This document shows positions 38,705-51,519 of a DNA stretch of 64,000 nucleotides, in pieces. Within the stretch, counting starts at the first letter, position 1. Each line of letters starts with the position of its first letter. The notes beneath the pieces were generated by a model, which made no database searches, was not told the DNA's origin, and worked only from the letters and a program-made list of their open reading frames with translations. The stretch lies in the NCBI RefSeq assembly GCF_002849615.1, contig NZ_PDNV01000007.1:62001-126000 (forward strand), given 5' to 3'. The DNA is from Pollutimonas nitritireducens. Lineage in GTDB: Bacteria; Pseudomonadota; Gammaproteobacteria; Burkholderiales; Burkholderiaceae_B. The translations under genes and the position numbers were made by a program.

Positions 38705-40015
38705 TTAGTTAGTCCCCATGAGTTCATCGAAAGCGACATCTTCGTCGGTTACCTTGGCCTGCGACAACACGTGTTCGACCACGTTATCTTCGAGGACGAT
38801 GGCTTCGATTTCGGCACGCCGCTGACGATCGGAAAGATAGTAGGCTACCACCTGAGCAGGCTGCTCGTAGTTCTGCGCAAATTCCTCGATGCGGGTGCGG
38901 ACCTGTTCAGGCTTGGCTTGCAGGTCGGCACTCTGGACAAGTTCCGAAACAAGCAGCCCCAGACGCACGCGACGCTCGGATTCCGCGGTAAAAGCTTCTG
39001 CCGGGATAGGCATGGAATCGGCATTCGGTACACCGCGTTGCTTGAGCTCTTCACGCGCTGCGACGACCCGGCCCTGAGCATCGTTCTGCACCAGCGACTT
39101 CGGTACGTCGAACGAGCAGGCTGCGATCAGGGCGTCCATGACGCTGGATTTAGTGCGTGCCTGGGCGCGCGACTTGACCTCGCGTTCAATGTTGGCGCGT
39201 ACGTCGGCCACCAGCTTCTCGACGTCACCCTCGGGCTGACCCAGCGACTTGGCGAACTCGGCATTCATCTCGGGCAATACAGCTTCGGCGACTTCAGTGA
39301 CGGTAATCTTGAATTCAGCGGTCTTGCCGGCGACCTCCTTGCTGCCGTATTCCTCGGGGAATGTCAGCGGGAATGTCTTGGATTCACCCGATTTCATGCC
39401 GCGCACAGCGGTTTCGAATTCAGGAAGCATGCGGCCCTGACCTAGGACGAACGGGAATTTCTCGGCAGTACCGCCATCGAAAGCCGCCCCGTCGATAGTG
39501 CCGACGAAATCGAGCGTAACGCGATCGTCGTCTTGCGCAGCACGGTCTTCGCGGACTTCGTAAGTGGCGCGTTGCTTGCGCAGGATATCGATAGTGCGCT
39601 GCACTTCGGTGTCGCCAATTTCAACACGAGCACGCTTGACTTCCAGGGTCGTCAGATCGGGCACGGCGACTTCCGGATAAACCTCAAAGGTGGCCGAGAA
39701 CGCCATGGAGCCCTCATCGACACCTTCGGTCTTGGGTTCGAGGTTGGGCGTACCAGCCACGCGCAACTTGCTTTCGCCGATGACTTTCTCAAGCGAACGA
39801 CCCACTTCAGTATTAATTACGTCGTAGCGAATGCCAGCCCCATGACTACGCTCGATAAGGGACAGCGGAGCCTTCCCCGGGCGGAAACCTTGGACTTTGG
39901 CAGTGCGTGCGACGCGCTTCAGTTGAGCCTGGACTTCTTTTTCGACGTCGGCAACCGACACGACCAGATCAACACGGCGCTCCAGGCCGGACAATATTTC
40001 AACCGCAGGCTGCAT
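38705..40015 (-). CDS. tig: Trigger factor
   Basis: Ribosome-associated chaperone and peptidyl-prolyl isomerase, 436 residues. The ribosome-binding signature FRPGKAP is at about 44-50. The FKBP-type isomerase domain lies at about 150-250 (DRVTLDFVGTIDGAAFDGG). The C-terminal helical arms form the substrate cradle. First gene of tig-clpP-clpX, the order usual in proteobacteria. It is divergent from the acyltransferase gene with 235 bp between. Confidence 0.98.
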   Translation of the reverse strand: MQPAVEILSGLERRVDLVVSVADVEKEVQAQLKRVARTAKVQGFRPGKAPLSLIERSHGAGIRYDVINTEVGRSLEKVIGESKLRVAGTPNLEPKTEGVDEGSMAFSATFEVYPEVAVPDLTTLEVKRARVEIGDTEVQRTIDILRKQRATYEVREDRAAQDDDRVTLDFVGTIDGAAFDGGTAEKFPFVLGQGRMLPEFETAVRGMKSGESKTFPLTFPEEYGSKEVAGKTAEFKITVTEVAEAVLPEMNAEFAKSLGQPEGDVEKLVADVRANIEREVKSRAQARTKSSVMDALIAACSFDVPKSLVQNDAQGRVVAAREELKQRGVPNADSMPIPAEAFTAESERRVRLGLLVSELVQSADLQAKPEQVRTRIEEFAQNYEQPAQVVAYYLSDRQRRAEIEAIVLEDNVVEHVLSQAKVTDEDVAFDELMGTN

Positions 40016-40250
40016 TAGGGACCTATTTAAATAAGTAATTGAACAAATGAACAGGACATTTTACCGGAAAGTAATGGTAATGATGTAACGGCTCCTGACG
40101 CAAACTATAGCCTGATTCGAAAAACACCATGATCAGGCAACCGGTATTTTGTTACTCGTATAGGCCGGGTAGCGTGTTAGCATTCTAACCACAAATAAAA
40201 TCACTTTAAAATCAATCCACTAAAGGGTGCTCACCTGAGCGTCCGAATTA
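40016..40250. other. Divergent regulatory region between tig and the acyltransferase gene
   Basis: No gene. An inverted repeat with arms GCCTGAT (40110-40116) and ATCAGGC (40132-40138) lies near the middle. The side next to tig is AT-rich, and promoters for both genes are expected, but no hexamer pair stood out clearly. Confidence 0.5.
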
Positions 40251-41129
40251 ATGAAATACAGAATACAAAACGCGTTTACCTCCTCGCTGCTCCGCACGTT
40301 CTCTGCCCTGCCCTACGAACTCGTCGCCCGAGCCGGCGAGGCGCTTGGTTCGCTGCTTTATCTGATACCCGGCAAACGCAAGCATATCCTCCACACAAAT
40401 TTGCGCCTGTGCTTTCCCGAGAAGACCGTGCGTCAGCGCGAGGAATTGGCACGCTCAACATTCCGCCACGTTATCCGCAGTTACTTCGAGCGCGGGATTC
40501 AATGGTATGGCAGCGCAAAGGCGCTTACCAGGCTGGTCAAGCTCGAAAGCGCCATCGAGCTCAAGGACAATTACGAACAGCCCACCATATTCCTGGGCTT
40601 TCATTTCACGGCGATCGAAGCCGGCTGCATGTATTACTCGATATTGCACCCTGTAGCCTCCGTCTATACCCCCATGTCCAACCAGTCCACCGAAGACATC
40701 TCGCGCGAGCAGCGCGGTCGCTTTGGCACCGAAATGATTGCACGCAACGGCAGCGCGCGAGAGATACTCAACGTACTGAAATCCGGCAAGCCCATCATGC
40801 TCGCGGCAGATATGGATTTTGGCCTGCGGGATTCGGTCTTTGTCCCTTTTTTCGGCGTACAGGCGTGTACGCTGACTGCCGTATCGCGCCTGGCACGCCT
40901 CGCCGGCGCGCGGGTGGTGCCCTTTATTACCGGCGTGTCGCCTGGTTATGTCGGCTATAAGCTAAGTATTTTCAAACCCTTCGATAACTTTCCTTGCGGC
41001 GATCCTACGGCTGACGCTTTACGCATGAATCAATTCCTGGAAGCGCAAGTTCGGCTGGCACCGGAGCAATATTACTGGGTGCATCGGCGCTTCAAGCGCC
41101 GCCCCGCAGGCGAGGCCGCCATCTATTGA
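40251..41129 (+). CDS. Lipid A biosynthesis acyltransferase (LpxL/LpxM, HtrB family)
   Basis: Inner-membrane acyltransferase of 292 residues adding a secondary acyl chain to the lipid A precursor. The catalytic HX4E motif is H118-E123 in GFHFTAIEAG. Other family blocks are GKRKHILHTNLRLCFPEK and VPFFGVQACTLTAVSRLARLAGARVVPF. The C-terminal PEQYYWVHRRFKRRP is the classic LpxL ending. It is a single gene, starting at ATG 40251 after a 235-bp divergent region. Chain position and length specificity (LpxL or LpxM) cannot be told by eye. Confidence 0.95.
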   Translation: MKYRIQNAFTSSLLRTFSALPYELVARAGEALGSLLYLIPGKRKHILHTNLRLCFPEKTVRQREELARSTFRHVIRSYFERGIQWYGSAKALTRLVKLESAIELKDNYEQPTIFLGFHFTAIEAGCMYYSILHPVASVYTPMSNQSTEDISREQRGRFGTEMIARNGSAREILNVLKSGKPIMLAADMDFGLRDSVFVPFFGVQACTLTAVSRLARLAGARVVPFITGVSPGYVGYKLSIFKPFDNFPCGDPTADALRMNQFLEAQVRLAPEQYYWVHRRFKRRPAGEAAIY

Positions 41130-41146
41130 AACGTTTACCATCAGAC

Positions 41147-41175
41147 TTGCATGCGTAGCGAAGCTCAGCTACACT
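41147..41175 (+). promoter_or_regulatory. Candidate promoter of tRNA-Leu
   Basis: TTGCAT (41147-41152) and TACACT (41170-41175) with a 17-base spacer end 17 bases before the mature tRNA 5' end. Matches to consensus are moderate (three and four of six). Confidence 0.4.
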
Positions 41176-41192
41176 GGCGGGCTTCCTTACAT

Positions 41193-41277
41193 GCGAACGT
41201 GGCGGAATTGGTAGACGCACCAGATTTAGGTTCTGGCGCCGAGAGGTGTGAGAGTTCGAGTCTCTCCGTTCGCACCA
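41193..41277 (+). tRNA. tRNA-Leu (anticodon UAG)
   Basis: 85 bases including an encoded CCA end. Acceptor arms GCGAACG and CGTTCGC pair perfectly. The D-arm contains GGCGGAATTGGTAGACGC, the anticodon stem CCAGA/TCTGG encloses TTTAGGT with anticodon TAG, a long variable arm follows (class II tRNA, as expected for Leu), and the T-arm is GAGAGTTCGAGTCTCTC. It reads CUA and, by wobble, other CUN codons. Confidence 0.97.
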
Positions 41278-41424
41278 CCCTTATTCAAGTTTAGCCGTGG
41301 TGTTGTGCCGATAGGCACAGGATGCCTCGAGGCTGGGCAGCGCAAACATACCGCCGTCGAATTTGGGGCGCTCAGCAAGACAAGCCTGCTAAAATCGCCA
41401 GCTTATCATTCTGTTGCAGCAGCC

Positions 41425-42627
41425 ATGAATCCCCATTTAAGCGCGCTCCATCCGTATCCATTCGAGAAACTACGACGCTTGCTTGCCCAGGCCGGTACGC
41501 CTGCACAACAGGTTCCGTCGGTGAATCTTTCTATCGGCGAACCCAAGCACGCCACTCCGCCATTCATCGTTAAGGCCATGCAGGACGCAATGGACGGCTT
41601 GTCGGTCTACCCGCCCACAAAGGGAGATGCCGCCCTGCGTGGCACCATTGCCGCCTGGATCGCGCGCCGCTATGACATAACACAACCCGACCCGGAAACA
41701 CAGGTACTGCCTGCCTTGGGGTCGCGCGAAGCCTTGTTTGCGTTTGCCCAGACCGTAATCGACCCGAACTCCGACGCAGTGGTAGTATGCCCTAATCCTT
41801 TCTACCAGATCTATGAAGGGGCCGCGTTGCTCGCTGGCGCCCAACCCTATTTCATCAATGCGCGGGCCGACCTCAATTTCGGCTATGACTGGCAATCCGT
41901 ACCCCCGGAAGTATGGCGCAAGACCCAACTCCTATTTGTGTGTTCACCAGGCAATCCCGCCGGAAATGTCATGTCGCTGAACGATTGGCAAATCATATTC
42001 ACCCTGTCGGATGAATATGGTTTTGCCATTGCCTCGGACGAGTGCTATTCCGAAATCTATCTTGACGAAGCCAGCAAGCCTTTGGGGGGCATGCAGGCTG
42101 CCAGCCTGCTTGGACGCCACGATTACCGCAATCTTGTCTCTTTCTCCAGTCTTTCGAAGCGCTCCAATGTTCCGGGACTACGCTCAGGTTTCGTGGCCGG
42201 AGACAGCAAGCTGATCGGACAGTTCCTGCTGTATCGCACGTACCATGGCAGCGCGATCAGTGCCGTGGTGTCCCGCGCAAGCATCGCGGCATGGAACGAT
42301 GAAGCCCACGTCGTGGAGAACCGTCGGCTGTACCGCGAGAAGTTCGAGGCAGTGGTGCCCATACTTGCTCCGGTGCTGAATACCGGGTGGCCCGATGCAT
42401 CCTTTTATTTGTGGGCTCAGACACCTTACTCCGATACGGATTTCGTTCGCGACCTGTACGGCGCGACTGGGGTCACTGCGCTGCCGGGAAGCTTCCTGGC
42501 GCGCGAGGCCCATGGCGTCAACCCCGGTGCTGGCCGCATACGCATCGCCCTGGTGGCCCCTTTGGAGCAATGCGTCGATGCGGCGCGCCGCATCGCTGAA
42601 TTCGTTACCCGCGCCGCCGCGCCTTGA
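41425..42627 (+). CDS. dapC: Succinyldiaminopimelate transaminase DapC
   Basis: PLP aminotransferase of 400 residues for the succinylase branch of lysine and diaminopimelate synthesis. It begins MNPHLSALHPYPFEKLRRLL, as in DapC proteins of this lineage, and has VNLSIGEPKHATPPFIVKAM, CPNPFYQIYEGAALLAG, VCSPGNPAGNVM, the aspartate in ASDECYSEIY and the PLP lysine in SFSSLSKRSNVPGLRSGF. Start chosen at ATG 41425; a longer frame back to 41248 runs into the tRNA gene and is an artefact. Next come dapD and dapE, which act right before and after DapC in the pathway. Confidence 0.95.
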   Translation: MNPHLSALHPYPFEKLRRLLAQAGTPAQQVPSVNLSIGEPKHATPPFIVKAMQDAMDGLSVYPPTKGDAALRGTIAAWIARRYDITQPDPETQVLPALGSREALFAFAQTVIDPNSDAVVVCPNPFYQIYEGAALLAGAQPYFINARADLNFGYDWQSVPPEVWRKTQLLFVCSPGNPAGNVMSLNDWQIIFTLSDEYGFAIASDECYSEIYLDEASKPLGGMQAASLLGRHDYRNLVSFSSLSKRSNVPGLRSGFVAGDSKLIGQFLLYRTYHGSAISAVVSRASIAAWNDEAHVVENRRLYREKFEAVVPILAPVLNTGWPDASFYLWAQTPYSDTDFVRDLYGATGVTALPGSFLAREAHGVNPGAGRIRIALVAPLEQCVDAARRIAEFVTRAAAP

Positions 42628-42677
42628 ATCCGATCACACACTTACGTTCACTTCAATAGAGACATAAAAGAAAATCC

Positions 42678-44641
<1,964 letters not shown>

Positions 44642-44652
44642 ACGGAGCCAGC

Positions 44653-45545
44653 ATGCAAGTCACTGCCCACCACGAGCTATTCACCCTTCGCGATCTGCTG
44701 CGTTATGCAGTCAGCCAGTTCAATGCGTCCAACCTATCGTTCGGCCACGGCAGTGACAACGCCTGGGATGAAGCGGCGTACCTGCTGCTGCACACGCTGC
44801 ACCTGCCTCTTGACACACTGGAGCCCTTCATGGACGCACGCGTGCTGCCCGAGGAACGCGAACGCTTCCTCACGCTCATTGCACGCCGCATGGAAGAACG
44901 CGTACCGGCCGCTTATCTGACAGGAGAAGCATGGCTGCAGGGTCATCGTTTCGTGGTGGACCAGCGCGTCATCGTGCCGCGCTCGCCGATTTCGGAGCTA
45001 TTGTCCGACGGCTTGAGTCCATGGATTGCCAATCCCGATGAAGTCGAGTTCGTACTCGACTTGTGCACGGGCTCCGGTTGCCTGGCTGTGCTGGCGGCAT
45101 TGGCGTTCGAGAACGCCCAGGTGGACGCCGTCGACGTTTCCGAGCATGCACTCGAGGTAGCAGACCAGAATATCGAACTATCTGGATTGGATGGTCGCAT
45201 CACGACGCACCGCAGCGATCTGTTCGATCAGTTGCCACTATGCGAGTACCAACTTATCGTATGCAACCCCCCTTACGTCAACAACCACTCCATGGAAGCG
45301 CTCCCGCCCGAATATCGGCATGAGCCCACCATGGCGCTGGCCGGTGGCGAAGACGGCATGGATCTGGTTCGCCGCCTGTTGAGCGCAGCACCGAACTTCA
45401 TGGCGCCGGAAGGCATACTGGTGCTCGAGATCGGAAATGAATATGAAAACTTTATTGCAGCATTTCCGACCCTTGAACCGGTGTGGCTCAGCACTGCCAA
45501 TACCGAAGATCAGATATTGCTGCTGACCCGGGAACAATTGGCCTC

Positions 45546-45549
<4 letters not shown>
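44653..45549 (+). CDS. prmB: Ribosomal protein L3 N5-glutamine methyltransferase
   Basis: SAM-dependent methyltransferase of 298 residues that modifies a Gln on ribosomal protein L3 (uL3). The SAM-binding motif is VLDLCTGSGCLAVLAAL and the active-site tetrapeptide NPPY in VCNPPYVNNHSMEAL; the sequence after NPPY distinguishes PrmB from PrmC. An N-terminal helical domain with YLTGEAWLQGHRFVVDQRVIVPRSPI leads into the core. The start lies 11 bases after dapE and the stop overlaps the ABC-F gene by four bases (GTGA). Confidence 0.94.
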
Positions 45550-47480
<1,931 letters not shown>

Positions 47481-47519
47481 TCAAGCGCCTAGCCGTAGGG
47501 CCGACCTGACGCCCAGGTT

Positions 47520-47825
47520 TTATTGCTCGTCGTAGCTGATGATGACGACGTCGGCGGCCTGCAAGCGTATGGGAACTATTGCCTGGTAGGCCGCCGATTC
47601 ATGCCAGTCGTTCAAGGCGGCGCGGCTGGGAAAGCGTATGACTACGGTATCGGTAAAGGCATGATCGCCCGCCAGCACCTGTGCGTGCGCGCCGCGGAAA
47701 ACCAGTGTGGCCCCCCACGCAGCGACGGTCGCCGGCACCTTGCTGCAATACTCCGCCCACTTGAGCGGGTCTTTGACGACAATATGGCCAATAAGATAGG
47801 CCGGGACCACTGTCGGGTTTTGCAC
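47520..47825 (-). CDS. DUF1330 family small protein
   Basis: 101-residue protein with the ferredoxin-like alpha/beta dimer fold of DUF1330 (dimeric alpha-beta barrel group). Typical stretches are PAYLIGHIVVKDPLKWAEYCSKVP and DTVVIRFPSRAALNDWHESAAYQAI. Function unknown. It starts 11 bases after the uvrD stop and is probably the third gene of desaturase-uvrD-DUF1330. Confidence 0.88.
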   Translation of the reverse strand: MQNPTVVPAYLIGHIVVKDPLKWAEYCSKVPATVAAWGATLVFRGAHAQVLAGDHAFTDTVVIRFPSRAALNDWHESAAYQAIVPIRLQAADVVIISYDEQ

Positions 47826-47836
47826 CTTGCCCCCCC

Positions 47837-50107
47837 TTATCCGACGATGATTTCCAGCTTGGCCACGCCCAACGCCAGCGTTTTACTGCCGGCCTCGCGG
47901 AACTGAATCTGGGCCTGGGCATCCTGGCCCATTCCACTCAAGCCGATAACGGTTCCCTCGCCGAATTTGGCGTGACGCACGCCGGACCCTATCCGGAAAT
48001 GTTGATCGCCCACTGTTACGCCGGTGGTAAGACTGCGTGGCATGCGTGGAGCCAGCGTGCCACTATCTGGCCGATTGTAGGCGTCCCCGCGCCGGAAAGC
48101 CCCGCTCCAGGTATTTTCCCGCACAGCGGCACGCCCTTCTTTCGGAGTAAGCCACTTCAGATGCTCATCCGGAATTTCGTCGAGAAAGCGCGAGCGCATC
48201 GCATAGCGAGTCTGGCCGTGTAGCATACGACTCTGCGCCAGCGTCAGGTACAAACGCTCACGGGCTCGGGTAATGGCTACGTACATCAGGCGCCGCTCTT
48301 CTTCCACCCCTGCCGCCTCGAGCAGGCTGTTCTCGTGAGGGAACAACCCTTCTTCGAGTCCAGTGATGAACACTGAATCGAATTCAAGACCTTTTGCAGC
48401 ATGAACGGTCATTAGCTGAACTGCGTCCTGGCCAGCCTGAGCCTGATTGTCGCCGGCCTCGAGCGATGCGTGGGTAAGAAAGGCCGCCAACGGTGACATG
48501 GCAGAACCTTGTTCTGCATTGTCGCCAATCGTTGTGTCCCGATCATCGGCAATGCGTCCGGCAGGCAAATTGTCGAAATTCTCTTCCGCCACAAAAGCTG
48601 CTGCGGCGTTGACCAGTTCCTGGAGATTCTCCAGCCGGTCGGCTCCTTCGCGGTCGTTCTGATAGTGCGCCAGCAAGCCACTATGGTGGACGACATGCTC
48701 GACAAGCTCAGGAAGAGTCAGGACCTGCGCCTCGTGCGCCAGCTGCTGTATCAGTTCGGCGAAGCGCGCCAGATTGATCCCGCCCTTGCCCGCCATGAAA
48801 GGTACCGCCCGAAACAAGCTCGTACTCTGCTCTCGCGCGATGTCAGCCAGCTGTTCCAGCGTGCGCGCGCCTATGCCACGCGCCGGAAAATTGACCACCC
48901 GCAACCATGACGTATCGTCATGCGGATTGTCCATAAGCCGCAAATAAGCCAGCGCGTGCTTGACTTCCTGGCGTTCGAAAAAGCGCAATCCGCCATACAC
49001 CTTGTAAGGGATGGCCGCTGAAAACAGAGCGTGCTCGATGATGCGCGATTGGGCGTTGCTGCGATACAAAATGGCGATTTCCCGCCTCAGGCGCCCATCG
49101 TTGATCAAGGCCTTTATTTCATCAATGATCCACCTGGCCTCGAGCGTGTCGGACGCCTGCTCGGTGACGCGCACAGGCTCGCCTTCACCCTGCTGCGTCC
49201 ACAAATTCTTGCCCAGCCTTGCGGTATTGTGCGAAATAAGGGCATTGGCCGAATCCAGTATATGGCCATAAGAGCGGTAATTCTGCTCCAGCCTGATCAC
49301 GTTCCCTTGTGCATAATCCCGCTCGAAGTCCGCCATATTGCCTACATTTGCACCGCGGAAAGCGTAAATTGACTGGTCGTCGTCACCCACTGCAAAAATG
49401 GATGCCCCGCCGCCCGCCAGCAGCGTAAGCCACCGGTACTGCAAAGTGTTCGTGTCCTGGAATTCGTCGACCAGAATATGCTGAAAGCGGCGCTGGTAAT
49501 GCTCACGCACCGGCGCGTTACGCTGCAATAGCTCGAATGCACGCAACAACAATTCAGCAAAATCGACGACACCTTCACGCTCGCACTGATCCTGATACAT
49601 CTGATAGATCTCGACCAGTCGGCGTCGATGCGGATCATCGGCGGCCACATTATGCGGCCTCAGTCCTTCTTCCTTAGCTCCATTGATGAAGCGCTGAACA
49701 TCGCGTGGCGGAAACTTCTCGTCGTCGATACCAGCACCTTTGATCATGCGCTTTATGGCCGCCAGCTGGTCAGCCGTATCAAGAATCTGAAATGTCTGAA
49801 TAAGGCCTGCATCACGATGATGTGCGCGCAGCAGACGATTGCATAAGCCGTGAAAAGTGCCGACCCACATTCCGCGTGTGTTGATTGGCATCAGCGCAGT
49901 CAATCGCGTGAGCATTTCACGCGCGGATTTATTGGTGAAGGTGACAGCGAGCAGCCCAAAGGGACTAGCCTGGCCGGTTTGAATCAGCCAGGCCATACGC
50001 GTGGTAAGGACACGGGTCTTGCCGCTCCCCGCGCCTGCAAGAACCAAAGCGTGGCGGGGAGGGAGTGTTACGGCGGCTTGCTGTTCAGGGTTGAGACTGG
50101 AGATCAT
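47837..50107 (-). CDS. uvrD: DNA helicase II, UvrD
   Basis: Superfamily 1A 3'-5' helicase of 756 residues acting in excision and mismatch repair. Motif I AGAGSGKTRVLTTR is near residue 27, motif II LVDEFQDTN, motif III VGDDDQSIYAFRGAN, motif V LMTVHAAKGLEFDSVF and motif VI YVAITRARERLYL. The C-terminal Tudor-like part ends RHAKFGEGTVIGLSGMG, typical of UvrD/PcrA rather than Rep. The start overlaps the desaturase stop by four bases (ATGA), so it is expressed with a membrane-lipid enzyme. Confidence 0.96.
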   Translation of the reverse strand: MISSLNPEQQAAVTLPPRHALVLAGAGSGKTRVLTTRMAWLIQTGQASPFGLLAVTFTNKSAREMLTRLTALMPINTRGMWVGTFHGLCNRLLRAHHRDAGLIQTFQILDTADQLAAIKRMIKGAGIDDEKFPPRDVQRFINGAKEEGLRPHNVAADDPHRRRLVEIYQMYQDQCEREGVVDFAELLLRAFELLQRNAPVREHYQRRFQHILVDEFQDTNTLQYRWLTLLAGGGASIFAVGDDDQSIYAFRGANVGNMADFERDYAQGNVIRLEQNYRSYGHILDSANALISHNTARLGKNLWTQQGEGEPVRVTEQASDTLEARWIIDEIKALINDGRLRREIAILYRSNAQSRIIEHALFSAAIPYKVYGGLRFFERQEVKHALAYLRLMDNPHDDTSWLRVVNFPARGIGARTLEQLADIAREQSTSLFRAVPFMAGKGGINLARFAELIQQLAHEAQVLTLPELVEHVVHHSGLLAHYQNDREGADRLENLQELVNAAAAFVAEENFDNLPAGRIADDRDTTIGDNAEQGSAMSPLAAFLTHASLEAGDNQAQAGQDAVQLMTVHAAKGLEFDSVFITGLEEGLFPHENSLLEAAGVEEERRLMYVAITRARERLYLTLAQSRMLHGQTRYAMRSRFLDEIPDEHLKWLTPKEGRAAVRENTWSGAFRRGDAYNRPDSGTLAPRMPRSLTTGVTVGDQHFRIGSGVRHAKFGEGTVIGLSGMGQDAQAQIQFREAGSKTLALGVAKLEIIVG

Positions 50108-51312
50108 GCCGCGTAGCGGCGCAACCGGTTGGCAAACTGCTCGAGGCCTTCAATACCGCTTTGCTGTGCCCGCTGGCACCAGGCCTGGAGATCGGCAAGC
50201 AGTTGCTCGCTGCTGGCACTGGAGCTTTCCCACAGGCGGGTCAGTTCGCCGCGCATTTGCACCAAGGTGGACAACGATTGATTTTCGTCCAACACAGTTT
50301 TAAGTTGTGCTCGCTGCGCAGGTTCCAGCGATTCGTCGTTGCGGCCTAACCATTCTTTACTGCGGCTGAGCAAAGCCCAGCGGCAATCGGGACTTCCTTG
50401 CTGCCGTGCTGGTTTCAGCTTGGCGAGCTCGTCGCTGGCCGCTTTTTTCAACAAGTCGGTATAGCGCGCAAGGATTTCGTATCGGTGCGTAATGACACCC
50501 TGCAAGGTACTTGCGTCGACGGTGCTCTTAGCGGGATCAAGCTTCAGCTTGGGTGCCACCCTGCGTACTTTGGCAAGGCCAAAGACCCGTAGAATCTGAA
50601 TATATGCCCAGCCCAGGTCAAATTCATACCATTTAGCCGAAAACTTGGCCGATGTGCCATGTGCATGGTGATTATTGTGCAGCTCTTCGCCGCCGATAAT
50701 AATACCCCAGGGCACCACATTGGTGCTGGTATCGGGACTGGCATAATTGCGATAGCCAATGTAGTGGCCCAGACCGTTGACCACCCCTGCTGCCCAGAAT
50801 GGAATCCATGCCATTTGCACAGCCCACACCGTAAGTCCCAATACGCCAAACAGGGCCAGGTCGATGCCAAGCATGATGAGGATGCCCATCAGGCTGTGGC
50901 GGGTGTATAGATTGCGCTCGATCCAGTCGTCGGGAGTGCCGTGTCCGAATCGATTGATGGTGTCGGGCATGGTGGATTCCTGGCGGTACAGTTCGGCGCC
51001 ACGGAAGAACACCTTGCCTATGCCAAAAACGACGGGCGAATGCGGATCGCCTTCACGTTCGACGTAAGCGTGGTGCTTGCGGTGTATGGCCACCCATTCT
51101 TTCGTGACCATACCCGTAGTAAGCCAGAGCCAAAAACGGAAAAAATGCATCACGACAGGATGGAGATCCAGGCCGCGGTGTGTTTGATTCCGATGCAAAA
51201 ACAGCGTTACGCCAGCAATCGTGATGTGTGTGAACACCAATGCGGCGATGGCAACCTGCCACCATGACCACTGCAACAAACCGGCTGACAAATATGTAAA
51301 TATGTAGTCCAT
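50104..51312 (-). CDS. Acyl-CoA/fatty acid desaturase (membrane di-iron, Delta-9 type)
   Basis: Membrane desaturase of 402 residues, predicted to introduce a double bond into saturated acyl chains, with oxygen and an electron donor. The three histidine boxes that bind the two irons are HRNQTH (40-45), HRKHH (77-81) and HNNHH (212-216). Two pairs of membrane segments surround them. A C-terminal extension of about 130 residues, mostly helical, goes beyond the common about 270-residue core; its role is unknown. It is coupled (ATGA) to uvrD. There are 207 bp upstream to the rsmB stop, including a hairpin, so it likely has its own promoter. Confidence 0.92.
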   Translation of the reverse strand: MDYIFTYLSAGLLQWSWWQVAIAALVFTHITIAGVTLFLHRNQTHRGLDLHPVVMHFFRFWLWLTTGMVTKEWVAIHRKHHAYVEREGDPHSPVVFGIGKVFFRGAELYRQESTMPDTINRFGHGTPDDWIERNLYTRHSLMGILIMLGIDLALFGVLGLTVWAVQMAWIPFWAAGVVNGLGHYIGYRNYASPDTSTNVVPWGIIIGGEELHNNHHAHGTSAKFSAKWYEFDLGWAYIQILRVFGLAKVRRVAPKLKLDPAKSTVDASTLQGVITHRYEILARYTDLLKKAASDELAKLKPARQQGSPDCRWALLSRSKEWLGRNDESLEPAQRAQLKTVLDENQSLSTLVQMRGELTRLWESSSASSEQLLADLQAWCQRAQQSGIEGLEQFANRLRRYAA

Positions 51313-51433
51313 AAACCTAGTTAAGGCCTCATGTTAAGACACTCAAAAGTGTAGCTGAGTTGCCCAAGTTATGACAGTTAAGTTTCAAATTAATTTTGAG
51401 GCAAATCAAGTATTAACGCGGCTTTTCCCTATC

Positions 51434-51457
51434 AACAACCTGGATATAACGGTTGTT
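51434..51457. repeat. Inverted repeat downstream of rsmB
   Basis: Seven-base arms AACAACC and GGTTGTT around a ten-base loop, 60 bases after the rsmB stop on the minus strand. The T-run is on the plus-strand side only, so termination of rsmB is doubtful. Confidence 0.35.
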
Positions 51458-51519
51458 TTGAGGGCCGACGAAGATATTCTTGACTGCCCGAGCGGTCTCG
51501 CATGTGGCAGCCGAGTCCT

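Noticed and set aside
41248-41424. N-terminal extension of dapC into the tRNA-Leu gene
   Set aside because: The extension starts within the tRNA and has no similarity to DapC; ATG 41425 matches the family.
47504-47518. Short hairpin ACCTG/CAGGT followed by TTTTAT as a terminator for the ABC-F gene
   Set aside because: Only five pairs and a weak T-run; it overlaps the end of the convergent DUF1330 gene region, so I did not list it.
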